Both the position numbers and the translations under genes were made by a program. A stretch of 64,000 nt of DNA from Paenibacillus nasutitermitis (lineage in GTDB: Bacteria; Bacillota; Bacilli; Paenibacillales; Paenibacillaceae), in contig NZ_BMHP01000011.1 of the NCBI RefSeq assembly GCF_014641075.1, positions 40,580-104,579 on the forward strand, written 5' to 3'. This document shows positions 7,881-16,079 of the stretch, one piece after another. The notes below the pieces were generated by a model. The model made no database searches, had not been told where the DNA came from, and saw only the letters and a list, made by a program, of their open reading frames with translations. How positions within the stretch are numbered: position 1 is the stretch's first letter; the number at the start of each line of letters is the position of its first letter.

Positions 7881-10127
7881 TTACATTTCTTCATTGCGAA
7901 AATTCCCGGGGGTGGATCCCTTGAGCTTTTTGAACACGCGGATGAATGTCCGGGCATTCGTATAGCCGACAGCGACCGCAACATCTTGGACGGCTGTCAC
8001 GGTATTTTGCAGCAGCTCCTCCGCTTTATCGATTCTTATCCGGGTCAAATAATCGACGAAATTCACGCCGAACGCTTCCTTGAACAATCTGCTCAGATAG
8101 CTGGCATTCAAGCCAAATTCATCACTCAGATGAGACAAGGACAAGTCGGGATTTACAAAATGCTCTTCGATATACTGTTTCGCATTGCGAATCAGTTGAT
8201 AACTGTTTTTACTTTCGCGAATCCCGCGAATTTGTGCGGAGGCTTCCAGCATTACCCGGAAAATCCCGGCATAAATCTCCGCTGCGGTTTCCTCCTGCTC
8301 CAAGATCAATTGCAGCTTCGGATAGGTGTCGGATTCCCAAATTCCGTGCTGCTCCTCCGGCAATTCCAGCATCTCCTTATGCATGTGATAGAGCAGGTAA
8401 TTCAACAGACTGAGCAAATCCTCATGTGCGAACATACAGGAATCGAGCGTGTCGCAGAGCTCATGGAATCGTCCCTCCCAATCGCTGTCCCCGGCACGGA
8501 AGGATTGGCAGATGGCGCGAATGATATGCAACTGCATGAAGATTTCGCCTTGCGGCTTCAAAGTCAAATCGCTTGGCATGATTAGCCGGTTCATGCCGAG
8601 AGATGATTTGTAATGCAGAGCCTGAAGAGCGTTTTTATACGTTTCCGAGGTGTCCTCGATGTGTGTGATTCTATTACCGATGCCGACGGTGACGGTAAAG
8701 GACAAATTTTGCTCTACCCAAGTGCGCAGCAGTTCACACAACTGTATAACGTTCTCGTCCTGTTCGGAGCCCCCGGCATCCTGATAAAAATAAAGGGCGG
8801 CCAGTTGATGCCGGCTTACCCACTCCGGCCAAACGAGGAAAGGGCTGCTCTCGCTAATTTCCATCACGACGGTCCGCAGCGCTTGCTTCAGCAAATATTG
8901 GTCCCGGCTGTTATAGCGTGCGACGAAATCTGCGTAACGATCTATTTCTACAACTACGGCCAAAAAACCCGGATATGTACCGTGGAACCCTAACTGCCTC
9001 AGTTCGGACTCCCAACCATCCCTTCGGCTGCTCGCGGCGCCCTCGATCATATTAAGAAAAACATGAAGCTTACGATAATCGAGATTTTCCTTGTTTTGCT
9101 CCTGCAGCAAGCTGGAACGGTCCAGCATTTGTTCGAACACCGTTTCGATATATTGGAATTCGTCCAATTTGTCCGTATGAGTGACTTGATCTCCTTGTTG
9201 CACGGAATATTCGGCAACTTTATCGGCGAAATTTCGAATCGGTTTATAATTGCGTCTGGTGGCGTAGACAAGCCATACGATACAAAGCGTTACGACTAGA
9301 CAACCGATGGCAATCCATAGATAGAACAGAGAGGATACCCATTCGGTAATACTGGCTTGATACACACCGCTGCGGAGCGACCAATCGGTATAATCGGAGC
9401 GAACGCTCGACCATTGTTTGCCCGAGGGGTGGGGCGTGCCGGCATTCGTTCCATTCTCCAAATCCCGCGATGCGATCAGGTTTTCTTCCTGATCGACTAA
9501 ATCGAGGAAATTAAGCGATAAGCTCGACATGATGCGCATGTGCTTATTCAGACTGGCTGTATCCACGTTAACGACAATGAGGCTTTTATTTGATAGCTTG
9601 GCGAATTTAACCAGTGTAACGACATCCGCAGGCCGGTCTCCGGTTTCCTTTCGGTATTCCCTTCGCCCCGTCCACTTAAAAGGCGCAAAGTTCGTAACCT
9701 GCTGTCCGATAAACTCCCTGTCGCCGAAGTCAGCCAATCCAACAGATGTCGAGGGCGTAATAATCGTATTATCTTCCATCCTGTATACATAGAGCGAATG
9801 GATCATCGGATTGCCGGCAGCAAGATCGCTTAGGGCGACAGCGGCCTGATAATCGGCATATTGCCTTTGCCCGGCGGGAAGCGGTTCGAATAATCGCATT
9901 ATCGGGCCGTTATCCGTAATGGCCTTGCTCAGCATCGAATCGATGCCGCGCAGCGAAACCTCGACGGACTGCATAATGTCCCGTGAAAGCATTTCATTCG
10001 CCCGCAGCGCGGATTTTTTGGACATCTCGCTTAAAGTCAGATACGTCATCAGCAATAAACTGAGACTGACCACGAATATGATCGGCAGGTAAGAAAGGAG
10101 CAATCGGTGAAACCACTTCTTGTGCAT
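7881..10127 (-). CDS. Membrane-anchored AraC family regulator with extracytoplasmic sensor domain
   Basis: 748 residues. TM1 about 10-32 (LLLSYLPIIFVVSLSLLLMTY), an extracellular sensor region of about 250 residues, TM2 about 285-307 (LWIAIGCLVVTLCIVWLVYA), a cytosolic linker, and a C-terminal AraC double helix-turn-helix (about 648-748). The HTH contains LSLSHLSDEFGLNASYLSRLF and ends with VGYTNARTFIRVFKKLKGSTP. GGAGGCGTC precedes the ATG. This architecture (sensor and DNA-binding domain in one polypeptide, no kinase) is common in Paenibacillus next to sugar importers. It probably senses a glycan signal outside the cell and switches on the operon at 4205-7622. Two fragments of paralogues lie at 10.2-10.4 and 12.2 kb. 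Confidence 0.92.
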   Translation of the reverse strand: MHKKWFHRLLLSYLPIIFVVSLSLLLMTYLTLSEMSKKSALRANEMLSRDIMQSVEVSLRGIDSMLSKAITDNGPIMRLFEPLPAGQRQYADYQAAVALSDLAAGNPMIHSLYVYRMEDNTIITPSTSVGLADFGDREFIGQQVTNFAPFKWTGRREYRKETGDRPADVVTLVKFAKLSNKSLIVVNVDTASLNKHMRIMSSLSLNFLDLVDQEENLIASRDLENGTNAGTPHPSGKQWSSVRSDYTDWSLRSGVYQASITEWVSSLFYLWIAIGCLVVTLCIVWLVYATRRNYKPIRNFADKVAEYSVQQGDQVTHTDKLDEFQYIETVFEQMLDRSSLLQEQNKENLDYRKLHVFLNMIEGAASSRRDGWESELRQLGFHGTYPGFLAVVVEIDRYADFVARYNSRDQYLLKQALRTVVMEISESSPFLVWPEWVSRHQLAALYFYQDAGGSEQDENVIQLCELLRTWVEQNLSFTVTVGIGNRITHIEDTSETYKNALQALHYKSSLGMNRLIMPSDLTLKPQGEIFMQLHIIRAICQSFRAGDSDWEGRFHELCDTLDSCMFAHEDLLSLLNYLLYHMHKEMLELPEEQHGIWESDTYPKLQLILEQEETAAEIYAGIFRVMLEASAQIRGIRESKNSYQLIRNAKQYIEEHFVNPDLSLSHLSDEFGLNASYLSRLFKEAFGVNFVDYLTRIRIDKAEELLQNTVTAVQDVAVAVGYTNARTFIRVFKKLKGSTPGNFRNEEM

Positions 10128-10208
10128 ATGACGCCTCCGATATTTATCAGGGTTTGCGGACCGTCTGACGTAAAAAAACGTTTCAGATGCTCGTTTTCTT
10201 GAATTTAC

Positions 10209-10403
10209 TTAAAAGAGGTATTCGTCGAGGCTGGCGCGCGCGATGTCAATCGATTGCTTGGCATGCTGGGATAGCACCTATTAAGTGGGGTTTTTCGACA
10301 TTTCGCTAATGGTTAAATAGGCGACCAACAAAAGGGACGAGCTGATGACGAAAAAAACAGGCAAATACGAAAGCAACATCCGATAAAACCAATTTTTCCG
10401 CAT
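10209..10403 (-). pseudogene. Amputated N-terminus of a second AraC-type membrane regulator
   Basis: From ATG 10403 the minus strand reads 40 codons beginning MRKNWFYRMLLSYLPVFFVI and ending ISEMSKNPT before TAA at 10281. This aligns with the first 40 residues of the intact regulator immediately upstream (MHKKWFHRLLLSYLPIIFVV ... LSEMSKKS). After a frameshift the homology continues as VLSQHAKQSIDIARASLDEYL up to a stop at 10209, matching MLSRDIMQSVEVSLRGIDSML. All of the sensor and DNA-binding portions are gone. It could still make a 40-residue membrane peptide, but I regard it as a dead paralogue. A ribosome-binding-like GGAAGGAG sits just upstream of the ATG. Confidence 0.8.
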
Positions 10404-10572
10404 AAGCGGCTCCTTCCGGGTTCCTCTTCTTTGCATCATAATGAAATTTAAGGCGAAATGGCAAGACCCGATTCAGAAATAATCTCTCTATTTCATTTCG
10501 CGGCGAATCGTATTAACATAGATGATGAAAACGAATTCATTTTGATAATCGGCCCAGTAAGGAGGAGTAAAA

Positions 10573-12147
10573 GTGAAGCGGGTAATGATCGTATCCATCG
10601 CCTCGATGGCGATTCTGGGTGGTATAGCGGCAGCATTCTTGATGAAACTTGATCTCTTTGTCAGGCGTGAAGACGTTCCGCTACAGTCGAATCCCGGTGA
10701 ACGGATGTCTTTGCATATCTTCGTGAGCAGACCTGATTCCGATTCTCTGCCTGCGCCGTCGCTCGATTTCGTCAAACAGGCGATCGAAACGAAGTTCGGC
10801 GTCCGATTGCAAGTGACGGCAACGGCTGAGGGGGACTATAATACTCAACTGCAAGCTTTGCTTGCAGCAAACGATCCGCCCGACATGTGGCTTGGCCTCG
10901 GTTCGGACGGAGGCGCGTCCTATGCGCTTGACAACGCTCTTGCGGACATGACGCTGTTCGTTTCGCCAAGCACGATGCCGAATTATTTCAAATATTGGAT
11001 GAATACAGAAGAGCTGCGCCAATACCAGTTTCACAACAAATTCATGCGTGCGCCGATCCCTTACGACAAACAGTCAAATAGAGCTTACTATATCCGCAAA
11101 GACTGGCTGGACCGTCTCGGACTTCCGATTCCCGATACTTACGATGCCTATGTACGAACGCTTCATGTATTCACCTTCGGTGACCCGGACGGAAACGGAA
11201 AAAACGATACGTACGGCTTTACCGCCTCTGGCGGCGGTTCGAGCTTGTCTACGGATTGGCCGGAATATGTCAAAAACGGGCTATTGTATCCGGCATATTA
11301 TGACGGAAAAAAACTCGTCATTATGCAGATGGACGAACGAGTCGGCCATGTCGTGGACGACATCTTGAAAGTGATGAATGCGGGCGTGGTGGAGCCGGAT
11401 TGGTTTTTGAACAAACGAAATGATACCGTCGATAAAGCCGTTCGCGGCAAGGTCGGCGTTGTGCTGGGGACTACGGCGGACTTTGCCTACGATTCCAATC
11501 CGAACAGCCTACAGACCCGCAGCAAAGCCATCGATCCGCATGCGAACTGGGTCCCATTCAATCCGTTCGGACATGAACCGCTGCAGGCCGCTGTTATGCC
11601 GGGCTCTCCGTTCGTATTCTCGAATAATGCCGCCGGCCTGAATCCGGATAAACTGAAGCGGCTTGCCGAGATTTTGGACTGGTTATGCGGGGAGGAAGGA
11701 TTTTTGCTCACCCACTACGGGCTGGAGGGTAAACATTACACGCGTCAGGGCAATACGATTACGCTGATCCCGTCTGCGATCGAGAACGATATCGTCAAGC
11801 AGGGCCGATTTCTCGATATATGGGGCTTTTTTACCCCGATTTCCCCTCAAGTTTTGGGCCTGAAGGTGATCGATCCGCGGATGACGGCAAGGGACGAGAC
11901 GATTGCCCGGACGATTGCCGGCATTCCCGTGCATGAAGGCGTCGGAACCACGCTGACGCCGCCGCTAGGCGTAAGCGTCGAAACGATGCGCGACAAGCAG
12001 AACGAGCTGCAGGTGCGCATGCTGTTCACGGACAAGTCGGGGAGAAACTGGCCGGAATACCGCAAGGAAATCATGCAAAATTACAACGGCGACGAAATAT
12101 TCAGACAGTATGAAATCAAAATCCGCGAGGCACACGAAGGCAAATGA
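10573..12147 (+). CDS. Orphan solute-binding-protein-like extracellular protein
   Basis: 524 residues. GTG start at 10573 after AAGGAGGAG. The fold is that of the LplA/YtcQ-type extracellular binding proteins: PPDMWLGLGSDGG, IRKDWLDRLGLPIPDTYDAY and FTFGDPDGNGKNDTYGFTASG are hallmarks of that group. Unlike normal members it has no lipobox Cys; residues 5-25 (MIVSIASMAILGGIAAAFLM) would act as an uncleaved anchor or a signal peptide. No permease genes are next to it. On both sides lie fragments of AraC-type regulators, so this may be the survivor of a broken transport locus. Whether it delivers a ligand to another importer or acts as a sensor accessory is unknown. Confidence 0.8.
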   Translation: MKRVMIVSIASMAILGGIAAAFLMKLDLFVRREDVPLQSNPGERMSLHIFVSRPDSDSLPAPSLDFVKQAIETKFGVRLQVTATAEGDYNTQLQALLAANDPPDMWLGLGSDGGASYALDNALADMTLFVSPSTMPNYFKYWMNTEELRQYQFHNKFMRAPIPYDKQSNRAYYIRKDWLDRLGLPIPDTYDAYVRTLHVFTFGDPDGNGKNDTYGFTASGGGSSLSTDWPEYVKNGLLYPAYYDGKKLVIMQMDERVGHVVDDILKVMNAGVVEPDWFLNKRNDTVDKAVRGKVGVVLGTTADFAYDSNPNSLQTRSKAIDPHANWVPFNPFGHEPLQAAVMPGSPFVFSNNAAGLNPDKLKRLAEILDWLCGEEGFLLTHYGLEGKHYTRQGNTITLIPSAIENDIVKQGRFLDIWGFFTPISPQVLGLKVIDPRMTARDETIARTIAGIPVHEGVGTTLTPPLGVSVETMRDKQNELQVRMLFTDKSGRNWPEYRKEIMQNYNGDEIFRQYEIKIREAHEGK

Positions 12148-12175
12148 GTAGCAATATGGAACGAGGGAGCGCACG

Positions 12176-12375
12176 AACTGGTTCAACAGGCTGCTGATGT
12201 CGTATCTTCCGTTTTTTTGGGCGATCAGTTGACGCTTCTGTCGCTTGCCTATTTGTCGTTGAACGAGATGTCCAAAAGCGCCGTGCGGGCGGTGCTTCGC
12301 AAAGTGAAATTACTTAAAGGGATTGATATCCGCAAGTTCGACAAGTTAATTGCAGATGCACTTATAGGAGGTTAA
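12176..12375 (+). pseudogene. Remnant of a third AraC-type membrane regulator N-terminus
   Basis: The + strand reads NWFNRLLMSYLPFFWAIS then TGA; shifting frame gives LTLLSLAYLSLNEMSKSAVRA. Together these align with WFHRLLLSYLPIIFVVSLSLLLMTYLTLSEMSKKSALRA of the intact regulator at 7881-10127. The second frame continues to TAA at 12373 through residues I do not recognise (VKLLKGIDIRKFDKLIADALIGG). No in-frame start codon with a ribosome binding site is visible. It is the opposite orientation to the remnant at 10.2-10.4 kb, so the decayed zone preserves two separate amputated regulators flanking the orphan binding protein. Confidence 0.7.
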
Positions 12376-12382
12376 TCAATAT

Positions 12383-12562
12383 TTGTCGACTTCGTACATA
12401 TACACCAAATATATTGATAACATTACGATTGGAGATGCTTTCATTAAAGACTTTCAAGTTGAAATAGGAAACATGGTTTATGGGATGGTAATGCACGGAA
12501 TAGTGGGTTTTAACTCCCTAAAGACGGTCGGAGTGAAGATTGATGCTGGTGAATCTGAATGA
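12383..12562 (+). pseudogene. Retropepsin-like aspartyl protease, C-terminal fragment
   Basis: 59 codons from TTG 12383, YIYTKYIDNITIGDAFIKDF to VGVKIDAGESE. The pattern (IDxITIGD, then DFQVEIG, then GIVGFNSLKTVGVKID) resembles the second half of small bacterial retropepsins, where GLLGLDIL or similar sits at this place. The N-terminal DTG active-site half is absent, so it cannot be a working protease. Its stop overlaps the ATG of the following 120-residue gene (ATGA), a translational-coupling arrangement suggesting that the two genes were once a pair. The assignment is from motif memory only. Confidence 0.5.
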
Positions 12563-12921
12563 GTGAAAAGTTTTGGTTAGCGGTACAGTATCCTCTGAAA
12601 AGTGCTACAGGCAGCCAACGTGACCACTGGTTAAGAGATAAAGTAATGGAATACTTGGAGATAGCTCTGGCGGATGTTAACTTAGGCTATGTGGATGGCT
12701 TTGATATGGGGAAATGCATTTCCGATCCAAAGAAATATGCTCTTCATATATTTTGTGTCATTACGGAAGAAGAACAGAGTATAGCTCTGGTAAAAAGAGT
12801 TTTAAGGAATAGCAGGCTTGATTATACTCGTGCAAAAATTGCTACAATGCCCTATGGAAAAGAAGAAGCATATACGTTGAAATATGCTTATAAAAAGGGC
12901 GTTACCGGTTTTTCACTGTAG
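12559..12921 (+). CDS. Unknown 120-residue protein, copy A
   Basis: I do not recognise the family. The protein starts MSEKFWLAVQYPLKSATGSQ, is soluble with no signal peptide, and alternates predicted strands and helices (YALHIFCVITEEEQSIALVKRVL). Two more full-length copies are at 25876-26238 and 49782-50144; the three differ by scattered substitutions only and have no indels, so the frame is under selection. A weak ribosome binding site (GGTGA) is conserved in all copies. Each copy ends about 30-45 bases before a tmRNA 3'-end-like repeat. Overlap with a retropepsin fragment in this copy hints at an original two-gene unit. An immunity or toxin-partner role is possible but not supported by any motif I can name. 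Confidence 0.75.
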   Translation: MSEKFWLAVQYPLKSATGSQRDHWLRDKVMEYLEIALADVNLGYVDGFDMGKCISDPKKYALHIFCVITEEEQSIALVKRVLRNSRLDYTRAKIATMPYGKEEAYTLKYAYKKGVTGFSL

Positions 12922-12948
12922 CATAGTATTGTGATAGTTGTGTTTAGA

Positions 12949-13023
12949 ATTGCAGCTGCACCCGTAGAAGCACATGTGGCGTTGTCTTCGGACAGGGGTT
13001 CAAATCCCCTCGCCTTCACTATG
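12949..13023 (+). repeat. tmRNA (ssrA) 3'-end copy A, attachment-site-like
   Basis: The segment contains CCCGTAGAAG, then TCTTCGGACAGGGG, TTCAAAT and CCCCTCGCC, ending TTCACTA. It reproduces the 3' tRNA-like end of firmicute tmRNA: the 3' strand of the H2 helix, the T stem AGGGG/CCCCT with a seven-base T loop, and the acceptor 3' strand. The 5' half, the tag-peptide reading frame and pseudoknots of a real ssrA gene are absent, so it is a partial copy. The terminal CCA has become CTA. Confidence 0.72.
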
Positions 13024-13026
13024 TAT

Positions 13027-13054
13027 AACCCGACCTCATGCGGTCGGGTTATTT
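13027..13054 (+). terminator. Hairpin terminator after tmRNA-like copy A
   Basis: A perfect nine-base stem, AACCCGACC with GGTCGGGTT around TCATGC, follows the tmRNA-like end by three bases. The T-tract is weak (ATTTG). Confidence 0.7.
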
Positions 13055-13091
13055 GCTGACGCTTCAACGGAGCCTAGTGGAACATGTTCAT

Positions 13092-13406
13092 TTAGAAACA
13101 TGTAAAGGATTGAATGGACTGCAAGCTCAATCCCGTATACACCCAAAACCTTCCGTTCCACTGAAACCCCGAAACCGAGGTGCGCCCTACGAAAACCGGG
13201 TAAAACCAGAATTGATTTCTATTCACAAGCCAAACGTACGTATTCCGAAATAAACAACCGGCAATCGCTCCCGGGTCGACAGCCAAGGGAGAAACTGCAG
13301 GTTGCTGAGGGATGAATCCCGGGGGAGGTGAGCTGGGTCCCGTAGGTCCCGTGGGTCCCGGCTGCCCCGGGAATCCTGGGGGACTTGGAGGTGGAAAAAA
13401 TGACAT
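13092..13406 (-). CDS. Short collagen-like protein, probable spore-associated, copy A
   Basis: 104 residues. AAGGAGTGA lies before the ATG at 13406. The N-terminus carries Gly-X-Y triplets (PPGFPGQPGPTGPTGPSSPP), then a conserved C-terminal domain with PGAIAGCLFRNTYVWLVN and FWFYPVFVGRTSVSGF. Proteins of this two-part shape are frequent in Bacillus and Paenibacillus, often of unknown function, and collagen-like proteins of spore-formers commonly coat spores. No signal peptide is present, consistent with deposition from the mother cell. A sigma-E/K-like -10 (CATACAAT) is upstream. Compared with copy B this copy has one extra Gly-X-Y unit. It lies convergent with the 120-residue gene and its terminator. 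Confidence 0.75.
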   Translation of the reverse strand: MSFFPPPSPPGFPGQPGPTGPTGPSSPPPGFIPQQPAVSPLAVDPGAIAGCLFRNTYVWLVNRNQFWFYPVFVGRTSVSGFQWNGRFWVYTGLSLQSIQSFTCF

Positions 13407-13438
13407 GATGGGTCACTCCTTAATTGATGGGCTAAAAT

Positions 13439-13446
13439 ATTGTATG
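13439..13446 (-). promoter_or_regulatory. Sporulation-type -10 element of collagen-like copy A
   Basis: On the minus strand this reads CATACAAT, matching the sigma-E -10 consensus, with a fair -35-like CCATTCA about 16 bases upstream. The same element lies before copy B at 26967-26974. Motif match only. Confidence 0.4.
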
Positions 13447-13526
13447 TAGGAGCGGAGATAAGTGAATGGGCGTATCCAATATTTTTCTAATGCGTTTCGC
13501 GGGCGCGTTTCCCCGCCAAGCATGAG

Positions 13527-13554
13527 AAACCCGACCGTGAGAGGTCGGGTTTTT
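13527..13554. terminator. Bidirectional hairpin terminator
   Basis: Ten-base perfect stem AAACCCGACC / GGTCGGGTTT followed by T's to 13554 on the + strand. The stem is the same as that of the terminator after tmRNA-like copy C at 50244. The preceding CCCCGCCAA may be a badly decayed tmRNA acceptor end. On the minus strand it lies beyond the end of the importer operon at 13614. Confidence 0.75.
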
Positions 13555-13613
13555 GTCTTGCTTCTCCAACAGGGCCCGGGAGCAAACTCCCGGACGACCG
13601 TTCTTTTAATCCC

Positions 13614-15125
13614 TTACTTCTTCCCGTTCTCCACAGCCCAAGCATCCAACTGTTTTTGCAGCTCATCCTTCAGTTTGGCCGAACCCGCTTTTTTAAGCTT
13701 CTCCAGGTATTCTGGCAAATACTCTGCGGGATCGACGGTGCCGGTCATGAGGAGCGGCTCGTATTCCGCCTTCATGGCATTGACGTTAGCAAATTCCGCT
13801 TTGAGGGACGAATCGTCGAACACGAAGCCGAAGGTTGGTTGAACAAAGGCCGATTCGTTCAGTTTCTTCGTCACTTCCCACGTGTCCGGCGCCTGTCCTT
13901 CGACCAGGTAACCGTTGAATACGTTGCCGAATACCCAGTTCTGCGCGACATATCCGCCGCCTGTTTTGACTTTGACCGTTTTGTCGTCCAATTTCTCGTA
14001 ATGCGTTCCTTCGATTCCGAAGCTCAGCAAGTTGTACAGCTCTGGATCATTATTGACCAGCTCGATGAGCTGGACCGCTCGTTCAGGATTTGCGGAGGTC
14101 CGGCTAACCGCCGTCAATGTTGTAATATTGGAGGTGCGGCGAGTTGTCGCTTCCGTGAACGGAATACCGATAACGTCGTAGCCGCCGTTGCTCGCTTTTT
14201 TCTCCGCTTCGTACCCAGGCTTCATGGCGCTTTCGAGACTTGTAGCGTATTTTCCGTTATAGACGGAATCGATCTGCTTCACCGTCGAAGCATCGTCGTT
14301 GATATATCCTTTCTTGAACCAGCTATGCATCAAATCGATAAAGCTCTTGTATTCCGGACTTTCCTCCAGTATGTTCGTCTTGAGGCTTGTATCGCCAATT
14401 TTAACGCCGCTATCGTCGAATCCGTACATGGAAGGTTCGAATTTGGTGCCTGGACCGGTAAGCATCAGCGGCGTAATCCCCGGCTCGTTTTCCTTGACCA
14501 GTTTGAAGAACGGCTCCAAATCTTCGATTCTCTTTACGGTATTGGTGTCAAAATTATATTTATCTGCCAAATCTTTTCTGATGCTTGCGCCATAACGCGA
14601 AGTGATCGTTTGGTAGTTCGGCACGGCGTAGATCTCACTTTTATATTTGGTTGCGTCCCAAGTGAAAGTCGGGATCACTTTTTTTGTTTCCGGTGCGTAT
14701 TCATCCAGCAGCTTATCGAGTGGGATAAAGGCGCCTTTTTTCACATTCTCATCGTAATTGAACGCCCAGTTGGCCGTCCAGACGAGGTCGAATTTCTCGC
14801 CTGCCGCGCTTGCCGTATTCAGCTTGGTCGTATAGCTGCCGAAGTCGATCGGCTTGAGCTTGACGGTGGCATTGATTTTCGGCTTAATGATTTTGTTTAC
14901 TTCATCCTCGATTTTCTGTTGATCCGGGGATACTTGGGATACCCCGTAATACCAGATCAGCTCTACTTCGGGCAGGTCGCCGTCCGTTGAACCCGCATTA
15001 TTGGATGGCGCAGCCGTTTCTCCTTGATTTCCGCTTGTATTGTTCCCGTTCTTTCCGCCGCTGCAAGCTGATAGGATAACGATTGAGCATAACAGCAGAA
15101 GCAATGTCATTTGTATCTTTTTCAC
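13614..15125 (-). CDS. Extracellular solute-binding lipoprotein, LplA/YtcQ type
   Basis: 503 residues, GTG start at 15125 after GGAGGGG. Signal peptide MTLLLLLCSIVILSAC with the lipobox Cys at about residue 21, then a Gly/Asn/Ser linker. Features of the group include ELIWYYGVSQVSPDQQKIEDEVNKII near the N-terminus and AVQLIELVNNDPELYNLLSFGIEGTHYEKLDD, which is highly characteristic of YtcQ-like proteins. It sits downstream of its two permease genes in the transcript (permease 16994, permease 16068, binding protein 15125). Probable ligand: an oligosaccharide released by the SLH-anchored beta-helix protein encoded upstream on the same strand (inferred from adjacency). Confidence 0.93.
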   Translation of the reverse strand: MKKIQMTLLLLLCSIVILSACSGGKNGNNTSGNQGETAAPSNNAGSTDGDLPEVELIWYYGVSQVSPDQQKIEDEVNKIIKPKINATVKLKPIDFGSYTTKLNTASAAGEKFDLVWTANWAFNYDENVKKGAFIPLDKLLDEYAPETKKVIPTFTWDATKYKSEIYAVPNYQTITSRYGASIRKDLADKYNFDTNTVKRIEDLEPFFKLVKENEPGITPLMLTGPGTKFEPSMYGFDDSGVKIGDTSLKTNILEESPEYKSFIDLMHSWFKKGYINDDASTVKQIDSVYNGKYATSLESAMKPGYEAEKKASNGGYDVIGIPFTEATTRRTSNITTLTAVSRTSANPERAVQLIELVNNDPELYNLLSFGIEGTHYEKLDDKTVKVKTGGGYVAQNWVFGNVFNGYLVEGQAPDTWEVTKKLNESAFVQPTFGFVFDDSSLKAEFANVNAMKAEYEPLLMTGTVDPAEYLPEYLEKLKKAGSAKLKDELQKQLDAWAVENGKK

Positions 15126-15171
15126 ATGAACCCCTCCAATATGATTTGCAATACCATTCCATAATCGTCCG

Positions 15172-16068
15172 CTAGCCCTTCAACGAACCAACCGTCATCC
15201 CCTGCACAAAATATCGCTGGAAGAAAGGAAACACAAACATCATGGGACCGGCAACTAGTACGACGAGCGCCATCCGGACGGATTCGTTCGGAAATTGGCT
15301 CATATCAATACCGAGTCCTTGAATATACTGACTGTTGTTGCGCAGGAAATCAAGGGTATTCATGATTCGCACAAGCAGCAGCTGCAGCGGAACCAGCTTG
15401 TCATCGTCGATGAACAACAATGCATTGAACCATTCGTTCCAATAGTTGAAGGCGATAAACAAACTGAGCGTCGCCAGCGCGGGCGTAGAGAGAGGGAGGA
15501 TGATACGGAAGAAGATCCGCCATTCGCTCGCCCCATCCATTTTAGCCGACTCGATAATTTCATACGGGATTTTACCCATGAACCCTTTCATGATGAGAAT
15601 ATAGAAAGGCGAGATCAGCCCGGGCAAGATGATAGCCCATAACGAATTTTTCAGATGCAAATATTGGGTCATGAGGATATAGAAAGGTACCAGACCGCCC
15701 GAAAACATCATCGGTATAAACACAAAGATGGTGAGTGGAGACCGGAGCGAATAATCCCTTCTTGATATCGCATAACCGATAATGCTGGTCATCAGAATGC
15801 TTAGCAGCGTGCCGATAATAGTAATAAAAAAAGTATTACTGTAGGCGCGCACCAGAACAAGCGGCGTTTGGAACAAAAACTCGTATGCAAGCGAACTGAT
15901 CTGCTTAGGGAGGAACGAGTAGCCGTACGTCATAAGCGTGCTTTCATCTGTCAGTGAGACGGAGATGATCAGGACGAAAGGGGCGATAATCAAAATGGAT
16001 AGCGCAATAAAAAATACGTTCAAGAGTCCGTCTACGATTTTGTTTTGCCGCGTTGCGTCGTTTCCCAT
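15172..16068 (-). CDS. ABC transporter permease, LplC/YtcP type
   Basis: 298 residues from ATG 16068, chosen because TAGGAG lies eight bases upstream; an ATG at 16086 would overlap the end of the previous gene. Six membrane segments, the EAA loop YEIIESAKMDGASEWRIFFRIILPLSTPAL, and the typical end YFVQGMTVGSLKG are present. It pairs with the LplB-type subunit directly upstream; the genes nearly overlap, indicating tight co-translation. Confidence 0.93.
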   Translation of the reverse strand: MGNDATRQNKIVDGLLNVFFIALSILIIAPFVLIISVSLTDESTLMTYGYSFLPKQISSLAYEFLFQTPLVLVRAYSNTFFITIIGTLLSILMTSIIGYAISRRDYSLRSPLTIFVFIPMMFSGGLVPFYILMTQYLHLKNSLWAIILPGLISPFYILIMKGFMGKIPYEIIESAKMDGASEWRIFFRIILPLSTPALATLSLFIAFNYWNEWFNALLFIDDDKLVPLQLLLVRIMNTLDFLRNNSQYIQGLGIDMSQFPNESVRMALVVLVAGPMMFVFPFFQRYFVQGMTVGSLKG

Positions 16069-16079
16069 CGGTTGTTCTC

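Noticed and set aside
12949..13023. Complete tRNA or tmRNA gene
   Set aside because: Only the T-arm and the 3' acceptor strand are present; upstream there is the 120-residue coding sequence, not a 5' half or tag-peptide frame.
13656..14990. 444-codon + strand frame
   Set aside because: Antisense shadow of the solute-binding protein gene 13614-15125; no start signal and no protein-like motifs.
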